From contig NZ_PNCO02000001.1 of NCBI RefSeq assembly GCF_005886105.2, positions 2,415,001 to 2,479,000 of the forward strand: DNA of 64,000 bases. Direction: 5' to 3'. This DNA is from Pseudoalteromonas galatheae. Its GTDB lineage: Bacteria; Pseudomonadota; Gammaproteobacteria; Enterobacterales; Alteromonadaceae. The notes under the pieces were generated by a model. The model was not told the DNA's origin and did no database searches. It saw only the letters and a list, made by a program, of their open reading frames with translations. Of the stretch, positions 1 to 9,056 are shown piece by piece (within the stretch, counting starts at the first letter, position 1; each line of letters opens with the position of its first letter). Position numbers and translations under genes: made by a program.

Positions 1-1842
1 AGGCTCACGTCGCGTGTGCTTAACATATTCACTGGTCACGATTTCGCGGTATCGATCCCAATTGATCGTTGGCATGGTATTTACTTCAAAACCGCCTGGG
101 ATATTTTGTTCAGACGTTGCATTCAAAATATCTTCCAGTTTTGGCATACCACCAATCCACTGATAAGACACCTCATCAATGGCACCTTGACTGAATGGAT
201 CAAGCTCGCCACTGGCAATTCTGTCAGCCCCATCTTGAGTGATGAAGAAGGTGTTGTTAGTTTCGCGATGCAATGTCGCTTTACGATATTTAGCACCGAC
301 ACGCAGCGTATCAACGATGCCGTACCCGACGCGATAATCAAGATCTAACTGAGCATAGTCCTCTTCTAAGTCACTGACGACAAAGCTTGAACCTGTCGAA
401 CCCGGATCGGGATCGCCGGCAATACCAGCCTGAAGGTTAGACAGCAAAGCGGGATCGGCGTACAACGACACTCTGTCGCCTAATCGCCACCCTGCAAATG
501 AAGCGGCGTTTTCAACCTGTCCGGAATCGCTGCGACTCGCAGGTTGGCCGCTTTTATACGCCGCGCTCCAAGATTCTGAAGGTCCTCCGCTGGCTTCAGT
601 GTGACCAAATTTACCGCGCAAATCATATAAGTCACCAGCATATTCAAAAGCAAAGTCGTAGGTATCCGAGGTATCTTTTTCTACCGTATAACTACCAATG
701 ATCCAAGGAAATTCAAGATTCCCTTCAGTGCCACCAGCGCCACTGGTAAAGTCCATGCCAGTCACAATCGTACCGGTCTCGTCTAGGGTAATACCGGTAA
801 GATAATCTGGGTTGTACTTCCACTCTGGGATCCACATTTGTGACGTGGTGCGATTTTGCCCAAGCTCAAAATGAAAATGATTGAATGTTAAAGATAAATC
901 ATCTATTGGTCGCCATTGAATGGTGGCTTGTAACCCCTGACGTTCACGTTTTTCTTTGGTTACCCCAACACCTGCAACTTGCGGTGCCCAAACACCATCA
1001 TAAACGTTACCATAAGCATCTTCTAACGCTGCAAATCGACGTGTACTATCGGCAATCACATTGCCCGCCGTGTCCGTTGCTGACAAGTCTGAACTTGTTG
1101 CCCAACGCCAACCGCCACCGCCCGACATATCACCGCCTAAAGAGCGGTTGGTGCGGTCTTGTTTGGTATAACCCACTAGCAAGCCAAAGGTTTCTTCTTC
1201 GTTTTTCCAAGAATAAACGCCGCTAAAATTAGGCTCGTACTCTTCAGTCACATCAGCGTAGGTATATTCAACATTCAACGCCCCAGAATTTGCCTCCATA
1301 TCCAAAGGTTTACGGCTGTGTAGAATAACCGTGCCGCCGACCCCACCTTCATCTAAACGCGCTTCAGAAGACTTAAACACTTCAACCGATTGCACCATGG
1401 TAGAAGGCAACAAAGAGTAACTAAAAGAGCGCGACGGCGAGCCCGGAGAAGAAGCGATAAAATTGCCGTTTAACTGCGTAAAAGTAAGATCAGAGGAAAG
1501 GCCACGAATACTGACGTTTTCCCCTTCCCCGCCACTACGAGAAATCACCACACCGGGTACGCGTTGCAGTGAATCCGCCACATTTTTATCGGGAAACTTG
1601 CCAATATCTTCTGCTGTAATGGCATCCACAATCGCGTTTGATAAACGCTTAATCGCCAAGTTTTCGGCCATAGATGCGCGGATCCCGCGCACCTCAATCG
1701 TTTCGATTTCCTGCGCTTCCTCTTTTTCAGTTTCTTCAGCCATTGCCCAGTTAGTAGCTGATAACATAGCGAGGACCAGCGCAGACTTGCTAAATTGCCG
1801 TGACCTTCCTGTCACGTGGCGTCTGTTATTATTATTGGCCAT
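1..1842 (-). CDS. TonB-dependent receptor, 3' end outside window
   Basis: Outer-membrane TonB-dependent receptor for uptake of a large ligand, probably a sugar or glycoside given the neighbours. The frame is open from the ATG at 1842 to base 1 (614 codons), so the last part of the beta-barrel is missing. The start follows a GGAG Shine-Dalgarno. A basic N-terminus and hydrophobic stretch end at about residue 35 (signal peptide, ..NWAMA), followed by an acidic linker and the plug domain with the IETIEVRGIR TonB-box-like segment, DKNVADSLQRVPGV and the VSIRG motif. The rest alternates aromatic and polar residues as in barrel strands. It is divergent from cutC. Ligand is inferred from context only; the receptor family alone does not specify it. 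Confidence 0.93.
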   Translation of the reverse strand, partial: MANNNNRRHVTGRSRQFSKSALVLAMLSATNWAMAEETEKEEAQEIETIEVRGIRASMAENLAIKRLSNAIVDAITAEDIGKFPDKNVADSLQRVPGVVISRSGGEGENVSIRGLSSDLTFTQLNGNFIASSPGSPSRSFSYSLLPSTMVQSVEVFKSSEARLDEGGVGGTVILHSRKPLDMEANSGALNVEYTYADVTEEYEPNFSGVYSWKNEEETFGLLVGYTKQDRTNRSLGGDMSGGGGWRWATSSDLSATDTAGNVIADSTRRFAALEDAYGNVYDGVWAPQVAGVGVTKEKRERQGLQATIQWRPIDDLSLTFNHFHFELGQNRTTSQMWIPEWKYNPDYLTGITLDETGTIVTGMDFTSGAGGTEGNLEFPWIIGSYTVEKDTSDTYDFAFEYAGDLYDLRGKFGHTEASGGPSESWSAAYKSGQPASRSDSGQVENAASFAGWRLGDRVSLYADPALLSNLQAGIAGDPDPGSTGSSFVVSDLEEDYAQLDLDYRVGYGIVDTLRVGAKYRKATLHRETNNTFFITQDGADRIASGELDPFSQGAIDEVSYQWIGGMPKLEDILNATSEQNIPGGFEVNTMPTINWDRYREIVTSEYVKHTRREP

Positions 1843-2226
1843 TCCTATCTCCAAGTTTTTTATAATTTGTAAAGCCACGACGTCCCTTGCTGCTCCATGA
1901 CGCATGACTTTGTGACGACCCTTTTTTGTTTCCCTATAGGGGTTAATAGTTTGTGAAACACTCGTTCAGAATAGGAGCGCTCTACAAAAAGTGATAATAA
2001 AATTTCGGTTTGCACTAAGACAAAATCGGCGTTTAGGTCAAAAAAAGATCCAATTTCAATTTCCTTGGTTTATAGTCTGATTAACATAAAAACTCATTAT
2101 TAGTTTCTATATCAGGCAATTTAAAAACGTTCCAAACATGTGTAACCAAATGTTTTTATTGAACTAATTAAATATTCAAAACTAAGCATTTTAAACTTTA
2201 AAATTATTCAACTTCAAGAGTGAAAT
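1843..2226. other. Divergent intergenic region, receptor/cutC
   Basis: AT-rich 384-base gap between the divergent receptor and cutC genes. It must hold both promoters, but I could not fix -35/-10 pairs with confidence. The only distinctive sequence is the short palindrome at 1972-1984. No ORF or RNA is evident. Confidence 0.6.
1972..1984. promoter_or_regulatory. Candidate LacI-family operator palindrome
   Basis: The sequence TAGGAGCGCTCTA is a near-perfect palindrome with a central CG, the form typical of LacI-family operators. It is close to the TGGGAGCGCTCCCA operator known for cellobiose/glucoside regulators of the CelR type. It lies 130 bases upstream of the receptor start. No LacI gene is in the window, so this is inference from one site. 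Confidence 0.3.
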
Positions 2227-2973
2227 ATGAATTCGGCAAACTATTCAGGTAAAAACTTGGAAATATGCCTCAGCAGCGATAATCCTCATTTGTTGCAGCG
2301 AAATGCACAAATTGCTTTTGCATCTGGGGCAACAAGGATAGAACTCTGTGGTGTACTGAGTTGCGGTGGCTTGACGCCAAACCCCACAGCGATACAGGCA
2401 GTTGCCCAGTATTTACCAAGCTTTGGCGAATGTATTGTGATGTTACGCCAAGCACCGCATTTTTTTATTGATGACACCATGCTCTATCAGTTACAAAAGG
2501 GGATAGATGGCATTGCTTACGCGGGCGCAACCGGTATTGCGCTTGGTTTTATAGACGATAACCAAGAGATAGCGGCTGACCATTGTCGAGCACTCATTGC
2601 CACGGCAAAATCCTTAGGCCTTTCTGTCACCTTTCATCGCGCCTTTGACGCCGCTGCAAACTGGCAGCAGGCGGCCGAGACGCTGCTAGAGTTAGGCGTT
2701 GAGCGGGTCTTAAGCGCCGGCAATACATGGCAAAGTGGCAAAGGCGCAGTGTTTGGTACCAGTCAGCTCATTGCCTTACTGAAAAAACTCAATGCTGAAG
2801 TCGAAGTTGTGATCGGTGGTGGGGTCAACACGAAAAACGCAGCGGATCTTTGGCTTTTAAGTGAATTTGGTCCACTCTCTCTACATACTCACTCTGGCGT
2901 GCACCATGGCGATGAAGTTTGCCCAAGGCTAGTTAATGCAATACTCACCGGATCAGAAAAGGCAATACAATGA
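2227..2973 (+). CDS. cutC: CutC family TIM-barrel protein
   Basis: CutC-family protein of 248 residues, the family's normal length. The motifs RIELC (residues 37-41) and GGLTP (47-51), HRAFD in the middle and GGGVN near the C-terminus are the family hallmarks. CutC has been called a copper homeostasis protein, but its biochemical role is not settled. Here the stop overlaps the start of a sugar kinase gene by 4 bases (ATGA), so the two are translationally coupled and sit in a sugar locus; a role in sugar metabolism is therefore as plausible as one in copper handling. Family assignment is firm, function is not. Confidence 0.88.
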   Translation: MNSANYSGKNLEICLSSDNPHLLQRNAQIAFASGATRIELCGVLSCGGLTPNPTAIQAVAQYLPSFGECIVMLRQAPHFFIDDTMLYQLQKGIDGIAYAGATGIALGFIDDNQEIAADHCRALIATAKSLGLSVTFHRAFDAAANWQQAAETLLELGVERVLSAGNTWQSGKGAVFGTSQLIALLKKLNAEVEVVIGGGVNTKNAADLWLLSEFGPLSLHTHSGVHHGDEVCPRLVNAILTGSEKAIQ

Positions 2974-3830
2974 CAGCATCGAAGCTATTTTTAGGGATTG
3001 ATGGTGGCGGGACGAAATGTAAAGTCCGCCTCGAGGATCAACATGGACAGCTCCTTGCCGAGGCCACCAGCGGCCCTGCAAACATAGCAACATCAATACA
3101 TCAGGCCCAAGAGTCAATGTTGAGCGCAACAATGACAGCGCTGACAAATGCAAAAATCCCCCATCACGATATTGCTAACATCAGTGCTTTTGCAGGACTT
3201 GCCGGCGCGAATGTCACGACGGCTTGTGAGGCGATGCAGCAATGGCGTTCCCCTTTTGCACGTTTTCAATTTTCAACCGATGCACACATAGCTTGCCTTG
3301 GTGCGCATCAACACGAAGATGGCGGTGTAATCATTCTTGGCACCGGATTTTGCGCGGGTCTGGTGACGCATGGACAATTTAGGGAGTTCGGTGGCCACGG
3401 ATTATTACTCAGTGATGGTGCAAGTGGCAGTTGGATCGGTTTGAGTTTAGTGAAGCATGCCATCGAGGTGCTTGATACACTGTCCCCTAGCAGTCTGATG
3501 ATTGAGTCGTTTTTGACTGCCATGAATTGCCACAGTACCGAGCAGTTAGTCAAACTCACGCTAAACGCCACTCCACAGTATTTTGCCCAGTTTGCTCAAC
3601 ATGTTTTTGCCACGCCAAACGATCCCTATGCCGAGCAGATCTTAAGTACCGCGGCACGATTTATAGAGCGTTATGTCCGTCATTTGCAGAGCTTAGGGGC
3701 ACAGAAAGTCGCGCTAGTCGGGGGCATTGCTATGCCTATACGTCCCTGGTTAGCTGCCGAGTACGCAGATACGCTGGTGACACCGGCACTACCACCAGAA
3801 GTCGCAGCGTTAACGCTCGCTCGACGTTAA
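2970..3830 (+). CDS. BadF/BadG-type sugar kinase (N-acetylglucosamine kinase-like)
   Basis: Cytoplasmic ATP-dependent sugar kinase of 286 residues in the BadF/BadG/BcrA/BcrD fold, which includes N-acetylglucosamine and glucosamine kinases. The phosphate-1 motif GIDGGGTK is at residues 9-16; an ILGTG phosphate-2-like motif, the FGGHG segment and a C-terminal ALVGGIA adenosine motif follow. It is coupled to cutC by a 4-base overlap. Its 3' end overlaps the convergent araC-type gene by 21 bases. The natural substrate could be GlcNAc or the hexose released by the adjacent oxidation pathway; the sequence does not decide. Confidence 0.85.
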   Translation: MTASKLFLGIDGGGTKCKVRLEDQHGQLLAEATSGPANIATSIHQAQESMLSATMTALTNAKIPHHDIANISAFAGLAGANVTTACEAMQQWRSPFARFQFSTDAHIACLGAHQHEDGGVIILGTGFCAGLVTHGQFREFGGHGLLLSDGASGSWIGLSLVKHAIEVLDTLSPSSLMIESFLTAMNCHSTEQLVKLTLNATPQYFAQFAQHVFATPNDPYAEQILSTAARFIERYVRHLQSLGAQKVALVGGIAMPIRPWLAAEYADTLVTPALPPEVAALTLARR

Positions 3831-4544
3831 CTCTTTACGTAATTGCGACGGGATTTCACCAAATAAACGACGAAACTGCTTGCTAAAATAACTTGGCTCT
3901 GAAAAGCCACACTGATAAGCGACTTGTGATACTGGTAAGCGTGTTTCGACCAATAATTTACGGGCATTTTCCAATCTTACTTCGTTGATAAATTGATTGG
4001 GAGTTTTGGCTAAATGCTTTTTAAATCTGCGCTCCAGTGCGCTTACTGAAAGGTGAGCAAGTTCCGCCAATTCTTCGATACAAATATGACGATGGTAATG
4101 CGCCCGAATAAATTCAACGGGCGCTTCAATGGCTCTTACGTGAGACAACGCCTTTGACGTTTTCGCTAGATGTCGCGTAACACCATAAGTGCCCATAATC
4201 GCATTTTCGCCGTCAAGTAGCACTTTTTTTGACGTGGAAAACCATGCCAATTCCCCATTTGTGGTTTGGTTGAGTTCTAATCTATCCGTCACGATAAAGC
4301 CTTCCATCACTCGTTTATCATCGTTAACGTATTGGAATGCCAAGTGTTGCGGTGAAAAGTCAAAATCGGTTTTCAGTAAGATTTGATCTAGGGTTTTATA
4401 GCCCTGATGTTCAACAAAGTGTTGGTTCGCATGCACTATTCTACTTTTTGTGTCTTTGACCCAAAAGAGAATGTCTGGGATCAGGTCAAATGCTGCAATC
4501 AATTGATTTACCCCAGCTTTATTCAATATTGTTTGCTCTTCCAT
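3810..4544 (-). CDS. PAS-AraC family transcriptional regulator
   Basis: DNA-binding regulator of 244 residues. Residues about 15-125 form a PAS sensor domain (LIPDILFWVKD, then HANQHFVEHQGY), and residues about 140-240 an AraC double helix-turn-helix with VSQVAYQCGFSEPSYFSKQFRR, the classical second-helix motif. It is transcribed away from the Gfo/Idh/MocA gene that starts 158 bases upstream, an arrangement typical of a local regulator. The PAS domain suggests it senses a small intracellular ligand, possibly a pathway intermediate; this is inference. Confidence 0.9.
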   Translation of the reverse strand: MEEQTILNKAGVNQLIAAFDLIPDILFWVKDTKSRIVHANQHFVEHQGYKTLDQILLKTDFDFSPQHLAFQYVNDDKRVMEGFIVTDRLELNQTTNGELAWFSTSKKVLLDGENAIMGTYGVTRHLAKTSKALSHVRAIEAPVEFIRAHYHRHICIEELAELAHLSVSALERRFKKHLAKTPNQFINEVRLENARKLLVETRLPVSQVAYQCGFSEPSYFSKQFRRLFGEIPSQLRKELTSSER

Positions 4545-4701
4545 TGCCCTAATTACCGCCTTTTTATAATTATAATAATTTATTTTAAACGCCGATTTTG
4601 TTGCATTGTCAACCGAATTTTTATTATCACTTTGGCGCCACTGTTACCTATTATCAATAACATCAGATTAACTTACCTCGATAACTCGACGGAGCTAAAC
4701 G

Positions 4702-5862
4702 ATGGATAATAACAAAATCCGCATGGCCATGATCGGTGGTGGAGAAGGCGCTTTCATAGGTGCAGTGCACCGCATAGCTGCGCGTTTAGATGGTCAAATT
4801 GAACTTGTTGCAGGCGCATTTAGCGCCGATCCAAACAAAAGCCTAGCAATGGGCCAGCAACTCGGGCTTAACCCATCACGTTGCTATGCCAGCTACCAAG
4901 CACTCTTACAACAAGAGGCGGAACTACCAGAGTCGGAGCGCATCCACTTTGTTGCCATCGTGACCCCAAACCATTTGCATTTTCCGATTGCCACAGCCGC
5001 TATCGAACACGGCTTTCACGTCTTGAGTGATAAGCCTGCAACGCTCAATTTATCTGAGGCTCTACGTCTACAAACACAGATTCAAAAGAGCAATTGCTTG
5101 TACGGATTAACACACACCTATACCGGCTATCCGATGGTGAAAGAAGCACGCCACCGCATCGCAAATGGCGAACTTGGCAAAATACGCAAAGTCGTCGTTG
5201 AATACAGTCAAGGATGGCTTGCAAGTGCTGATGACGAAAACAGCAAGCAAGCCAGCTGGCGACTAGATGCAAGCAAGTCTGGCGTGAGTTGTTGTATGGG
5301 CGATATCGGCGTACATGCAGCGAACCTTGCCGAATATGTGAGTGGTTTGGAGATAGAGGCGCTTTGTGCGGATTTAAACACGGTTGTGTCCGGCCGACAG
5401 CTCGACGATGACGGCACAGTATTACTGCGCTTTGGTAACGGTGCTAAGGGCGTGTTGATGGCAAGCCAAATAGCCCTTGGCGAAGAAAATAATCTCACCT
5501 TAAAAATCTATGGTGACAAAGCTAGTATCGAATGGTCACAAATGGAACCTAATAGTTTGTGGTTACGTGCGGCAAATGCTCCAGCTCAGTTGATCCGCAC
5601 AGGAGTGGGCTCACTTAGCCAAGCAGCCATTAGCGCAACCCGTGTGCCAGCCGGTCACCCTGAGGGATATCTGGAAGCATTTGCAAATATCTACCTTAAT
5701 TTCGCCAACCTTATTCGTGCACATCAGCAGCAAGCCAATGTGCAACACGAAGAATTTGACGTGCCAAGTATTAACGCTGCAGTCCGTGGCATGGCATTTA
5801 TTGAAAACGCGGTCGCAGCTAGTGCAAAAGACACTAAGTGGCACCCCTTTACTATTGGATAA
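4702..5862 (+). CDS. Gfo/Idh/MocA family oxidoreductase
   Basis: NAD(P)-dependent sugar oxidoreductase of 386 residues. The N-terminal Rossmann fold carries GGGEGAFIG at 12-20, and a DKP tripeptide at 110-112 stands where the family has the catalytic-lysine EKP. The C-terminal half is the alpha/beta substrate domain. No signal peptide, so cytoplasmic. It begins the operon that runs to the MFS gene and is followed after 7 bases by the TIM-barrel isomerase. In 3-keto-glycoside pathways enzymes of this family oxidise C3 or reduce 3-keto-glucose; that role here is inferred from context. The start has a GGAG 8 bases upstream. Confidence 0.9.
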   Translation: MDNNKIRMAMIGGGEGAFIGAVHRIAARLDGQIELVAGAFSADPNKSLAMGQQLGLNPSRCYASYQALLQQEAELPESERIHFVAIVTPNHLHFPIATAAIEHGFHVLSDKPATLNLSEALRLQTQIQKSNCLYGLTHTYTGYPMVKEARHRIANGELGKIRKVVVEYSQGWLASADDENSKQASWRLDASKSGVSCCMGDIGVHAANLAEYVSGLEIEALCADLNTVVSGRQLDDDGTVLLRFGNGAKGVLMASQIALGEENNLTLKIYGDKASIEWSQMEPNSLWLRAANAPAQLIRTGVGSLSQAAISATRVPAGHPEGYLEAFANIYLNFANLIRAHQQQANVQHEEFDVPSINAAVRGMAFIENAVAASAKDTKWHPFTIG

Positions 5863-5869
5863 AATAAGA

Positions 5870-6925
5870 ATGAAGCAAATTAAAGGACCCGCTATTTTTC
5901 TCGCGCAGTTTGTCTCGGACGAGGCGCCATTTAACAATTTTAATAGTATTTGCCAGTGGGCAAGTAGCCTAGGTTATCAAGGTATTCAGCTACCAAGTTG
6001 GGAACAGCGACTGTTCGATCTGCAAAAAGCCGCTGAAAGCCAAGATTATTGTGACGAGATCACTGGTATTGCCGCAGAGCATGGCCTTACTATTTCAGAG
6101 CTATCAACCCATTTGCAGGGTCAATTAGTGGCGGTGCACCCAGCTTATGACCAAATGTTTGACGGCTTTGCACCAGCAAAAGTGCATGGCTCTCCTCAGG
6201 CTCGAATGGAGTGGGCAACAGAGCAACTAATGCTAGCGGCCAGTGCCAGCGCTAAGCTTGGGCTAACCAGTCACGCAAGCTTTTCTGGCGCCTTGCTCTG
6301 GCATACTTTTTATCCGTGGCCACAACGCCCAAATGGCTTAGTGGAACAAGGATTTGAGGAGCTTGCAAAACGCTGGTTGCCTATTTTAAACCGCTTTGAC
6401 GAGGTTGGAGTCGATGTGTGCTATGAGCTTCATCCAGGTGAAGATCTACACGATGGCGTGACTTTTGAGCGCTTTTTAGCAGCGACGAATAATCACCCGC
6501 GAGCCAATATTCTTTATGATCCAAGTCACTTTGTTTTACAGCAATTGGACTACTTAGCGTTTATCGACATCTATCATGAACGTATCAAAGCGTTTCATGT
6601 AAAAGATGCCGAATTTATCCCCAATGGCCGCTGCGGTGTTTACGGCGGATACCAAGGATGGCAACAACGGCCAGGACGGTTTCGTTCATTAGGTGACGGA
6701 CAGGTCGACTTTAAGAAAATATTTAGTAAGTTAACACAGTACGGTTTTGATGGTTGGGCTGTATTGGAATGGGAATGCTGTATTAAGCACCCTGAAGATG
6801 GGGCCAAAGAAGGTGCTGAATTTATCAAACAGCACTTGATCAAACCAACCGAAAAAGCCTTCGATGATTTTGCAGGAAGTAGCACCGATACCGAACGCAA
6901 TAATCAAATCCTCGGCATAAAATAA
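5870..6925 (+). CDS. Sugar phosphate isomerase/epimerase-like TIM barrel
   Basis: Cytoplasmic protein of 351 residues in the xylose isomerase-like (AP endonuclease family 2) TIM-barrel superfamily. YELHPGED, YDPSH, FHVKDAEF and a VLEWEC segment near the end are the metal-binding strand ends of the family. The ATG at 5870 is chosen over the open frame upstream, which lies inside the preceding gene. It sits in the operon between the oxidoreductase and the transporter. Members act as isomerases, epimerases or as hydratases/lyases of 3-keto sugars; I cannot choose from sequence alone. Confidence 0.88.
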   Translation: MKQIKGPAIFLAQFVSDEAPFNNFNSICQWASSLGYQGIQLPSWEQRLFDLQKAAESQDYCDEITGIAAEHGLTISELSTHLQGQLVAVHPAYDQMFDGFAPAKVHGSPQARMEWATEQLMLAASASAKLGLTSHASFSGALLWHTFYPWPQRPNGLVEQGFEELAKRWLPILNRFDEVGVDVCYELHPGEDLHDGVTFERFLAATNNHPRANILYDPSHFVLQQLDYLAFIDIYHERIKAFHVKDAEFIPNGRCGVYGGYQGWQQRPGRFRSLGDGQVDFKKIFSKLTQYGFDGWAVLEWECCIKHPEDGAKEGAEFIKQHLIKPTEKAFDDFAGSSTDTERNNQILGIK

Positions 6926-6939
6926 ACAGGACTACGACC

Positions 6940-8157
6940 ATGAATAATAATAATCATAATCGGACCGTGTTTCAGCTCTGTTGCCTTGCACTGGTCGTCA
7001 CATCGATGACATTTGCTATTCGCGCAGGTATTTTGGGGCAATTAGGTGAGCAATTTGGGCTGTCAGATACGGAACTTGGTTGGGTTAACGCCATGGCATT
7101 TCTGGGCTTTCCCGTCGCAACCATGTTAGGTGGTGCAATCTACAACGCCATTGGCGCCAAAAAGTTAGTTGCCCTCGCCTTTATTTGCCACTTTGCTGGG
7201 TTGGTTTTAACCATTACCGCTGATGGTTTTTGGTTACTGCTGATCTCGACGTTTTTAATCGGCTTTGCGAATGGTTCAGTGGAAGCTGGCTGTAATCCAC
7301 TGATTGCCGAAATGTATCCGAAAAACACCACGACTATGCTCAACCGATTCCATGTCTGGTTTCCAGGCGGCATTGTGATTGGTGCTCTGGCATCGAATGC
7401 CATGACTGCATCGGGCTTTAATTGGCAATGGCAAGTTGCTTTGATATTAATTCCAACGCTGATTTATGGAGCGATGATGGTCAAGTCACAGTTTCCTGAA
7501 TTTGACCGCACAGATCATTCCACCACCAGCAATCTCAAGCACCTGTTTTCTCCGCTCTACCTATTTTTAATTTGCTGTATGACCTTAACAGCAACAACTG
7601 AACTTGGTACACAACAGTGGATTGAACGCATACTGGGAGCGTCAGGCGCCTCTCCTATGATGATCCTCGCACTGATCACAGGCTTGATGGCATTAGGTCG
7701 CTTCTTTGCCGGCCCAATAGTCCACCGTTTTAATCCAACAGGCGTATTACTCGGCTCTGCGGTATTGGCAACCGCGGGGATTTTCATGATGAGCCAAGCA
7801 CAAGGGTCAGCAATCTACTTGGCCGCAATATTATTTGCCTTGGGTGTCACTTATTTTTGGCCAACCATGCTGGGCTGCGTTGCTGAATACACCCCAAAAA
7901 CAGGCGCACTTGGTATGTCTTTAATGGGCGGTGCGGGGATGTTCGCTGTCAGCATGTGGAATCCGGTAATTGGTAGTTGGATTGATTCGGCGCGACTCGA
8001 AGCCCAAGCAGCAAACTTAACCGCGCAGCAATCAGAACTAGTTGCAGGTCAAGCGGTGCTTGAAAATATTCTGTTATTCCCAGCTATTCTCATTGCCGCT
8101 TTTATCGGCCTTTACCTTTATATCAATAAAAATAAACGCGTTGAGAAATACGCGTAA
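6940..8157 (+). CDS. MFS sugar transporter
   Basis: Inner-membrane major facilitator superfamily permease of 405 residues with about 12 hydrophobic segments, resembling FucP-like sugar:proton symporters. It starts 14 bases after the isomerase gene behind an AGGA, and is the last gene of the run starting at 4702. Its TAA stop directly abuts a 160-base repeat element. It likely brings the sugar or keto-sugar released in the periplasm into the cytoplasm, where the oxidoreductase and isomerase act. Substrate is inferred. Confidence 0.88.
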   Translation: MNNNNHNRTVFQLCCLALVVTSMTFAIRAGILGQLGEQFGLSDTELGWVNAMAFLGFPVATMLGGAIYNAIGAKKLVALAFICHFAGLVLTITADGFWLLLISTFLIGFANGSVEAGCNPLIAEMYPKNTTTMLNRFHVWFPGGIVIGALASNAMTASGFNWQWQVALILIPTLIYGAMMVKSQFPEFDRTDHSTTSNLKHLFSPLYLFLICCMTLTATTELGTQQWIERILGASGASPMMILALITGLMALGRFFAGPIVHRFNPTGVLLGSAVLATAGIFMMSQAQGSAIYLAAILFALGVTYFWPTMLGCVAEYTPKTGALGMSLMGGAGMFAVSMWNPVIGSWIDSARLEAQAANLTAQQSELVAGQAVLENILLFPAILIAAFIGLYLYINKNKRVEKYA

Positions 8158-8317
8158 TACCAATTCGCTTAATTAAGTGATCTATTTTGAGGCGAGAAAA
8201 TCTTGTCGATAACAAGGCGAAAATATTGCTATTTAATTGTTCTAAATGAGAAATTTTTAACGCAGTTAGCGTCAGATTTGCTCCTTCAAATTGAGCAAGT
8301 ATTAAGACTAATTGGTA
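8158..8317. repeat. MITE-like inverted-terminal repeat element, copy 1
   Basis: A 160-base non-coding element with terminal inverted repeats TACCAATT / AATTGGTA. The right end reads GTATTAAGACTAATTGGTA. A second copy with strongly similar ends and interior lies at 27966-28173. It contains no ORF. It begins at the first base after the MFS stop codon and separates that gene from the DUF1080 gene, so it may also affect transcript ends between the two halves of the locus. Confidence 0.85.
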
Positions 8318-8358
8318 TATGTAGCAACAAGTAAAAAGTGAACAGACGAGGTTCCAAT

Positions 8359-9054
8359 ATGCTCAACTCTATAAAAATACTAACGCTGGCATTGGCGGTT
8401 AGTTGTGCGGCTTGCGCTAGTACAACTGACAACCAATTGAGCCCGCAAGAACAACAAGCCGGATGGCAACTGCTTTTCGATGGCAAAGATATGTCGCAAT
8501 GGCGCAACTTTAAAAGTGACGGCCTAAATAGCCAGTGGCAAGTTGAGGACGGCGCGATGACACTTACCCAAGGTGGTGGCGGCGATATTCTGACCAAAAA
8601 ACAATATCAGAATTTTGAGCTCCAGCTCGATTGGAAGATTTCTAAAAAAGGCAACAGTGGGATTTTTGTATTGGCGGACGAAAAAGGTGGAGCTATATAT
8701 TCCCACGCCCCAGAAATCCAAATTCTAGATAACAAAGAACACCCAGACAATAAAATAGACTCTCACCTTGCTGGTTCTATTTATGACCTGTTCGCCGCGC
8801 CAAGTACGGCACATAAACCTGCTGAAGTTTGGAACCAAGTTCGTATTAAGCTGCAAGATAACCACCTACAAGTTTGGCAAAATGGTGTAAGCACGACGAG
8901 TATCGTGATTGGCAGCACCACTTGGAATGCTTTGGTTAAGAACAGTAAATTTGCGACATGGCAAGGGTTTGCTGAAGGTAAAAAAGGCCACATCGGCTTG
9001 CAAGATCACGGCGACAAAGTTTGGTTCAAAAACATTAAGATCAAGGAGCTGTAA
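8359..9054 (+). CDS. DUF1080 (3-keto-disaccharide hydrolase family) lipoprotein
   Basis: Secreted lipoprotein of 231 residues with a concanavalin-like DUF1080 domain (Pfam PF06439, named 3-keto-disaccharide hydrolase). The N-terminus has a hydrophobic signal and cysteines at a lipobox-like site (LAVSC). The domain starts with GWQLLFDGKDMSQW and includes WKISKKGNSGIF, then the GHIGLQDHG end motif. ATG at 8359 (GAGG 7 bases ahead) is preferred to the upstream GTG at 8338. It is followed after 2 bases by the GMC dehydrogenase gene. It likely cleaves a 3-keto-glycoside made by that enzyme in the periplasm. Confidence 0.88.
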   Translation: MLNSIKILTLALAVSCAACASTTDNQLSPQEQQAGWQLLFDGKDMSQWRNFKSDGLNSQWQVEDGAMTLTQGGGGDILTKKQYQNFELQLDWKISKKGNSGIFVLADEKGGAIYSHAPEIQILDNKEHPDNKIDSHLAGSIYDLFAAPSTAHKPAEVWNQVRIKLQDNHLQVWQNGVSTTSIVIGSTTWNALVKNSKFATWQGFAEGKKGHIGLQDHGDKVWFKNIKIKEL

Positions 9055-9056
9055 CC

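Noticed and set aside
1..1900. Several short plus-strand open frames
   Set aside because: All are antisense to the TonB-dependent receptor, whose frame is open and has clear domains.
5642..5869. N-terminal extension of the isomerase gene
   Set aside because: The extension lies within the oxidoreductase gene and adds a non-family sequence; the ATG at 5870 begins the conserved fold.
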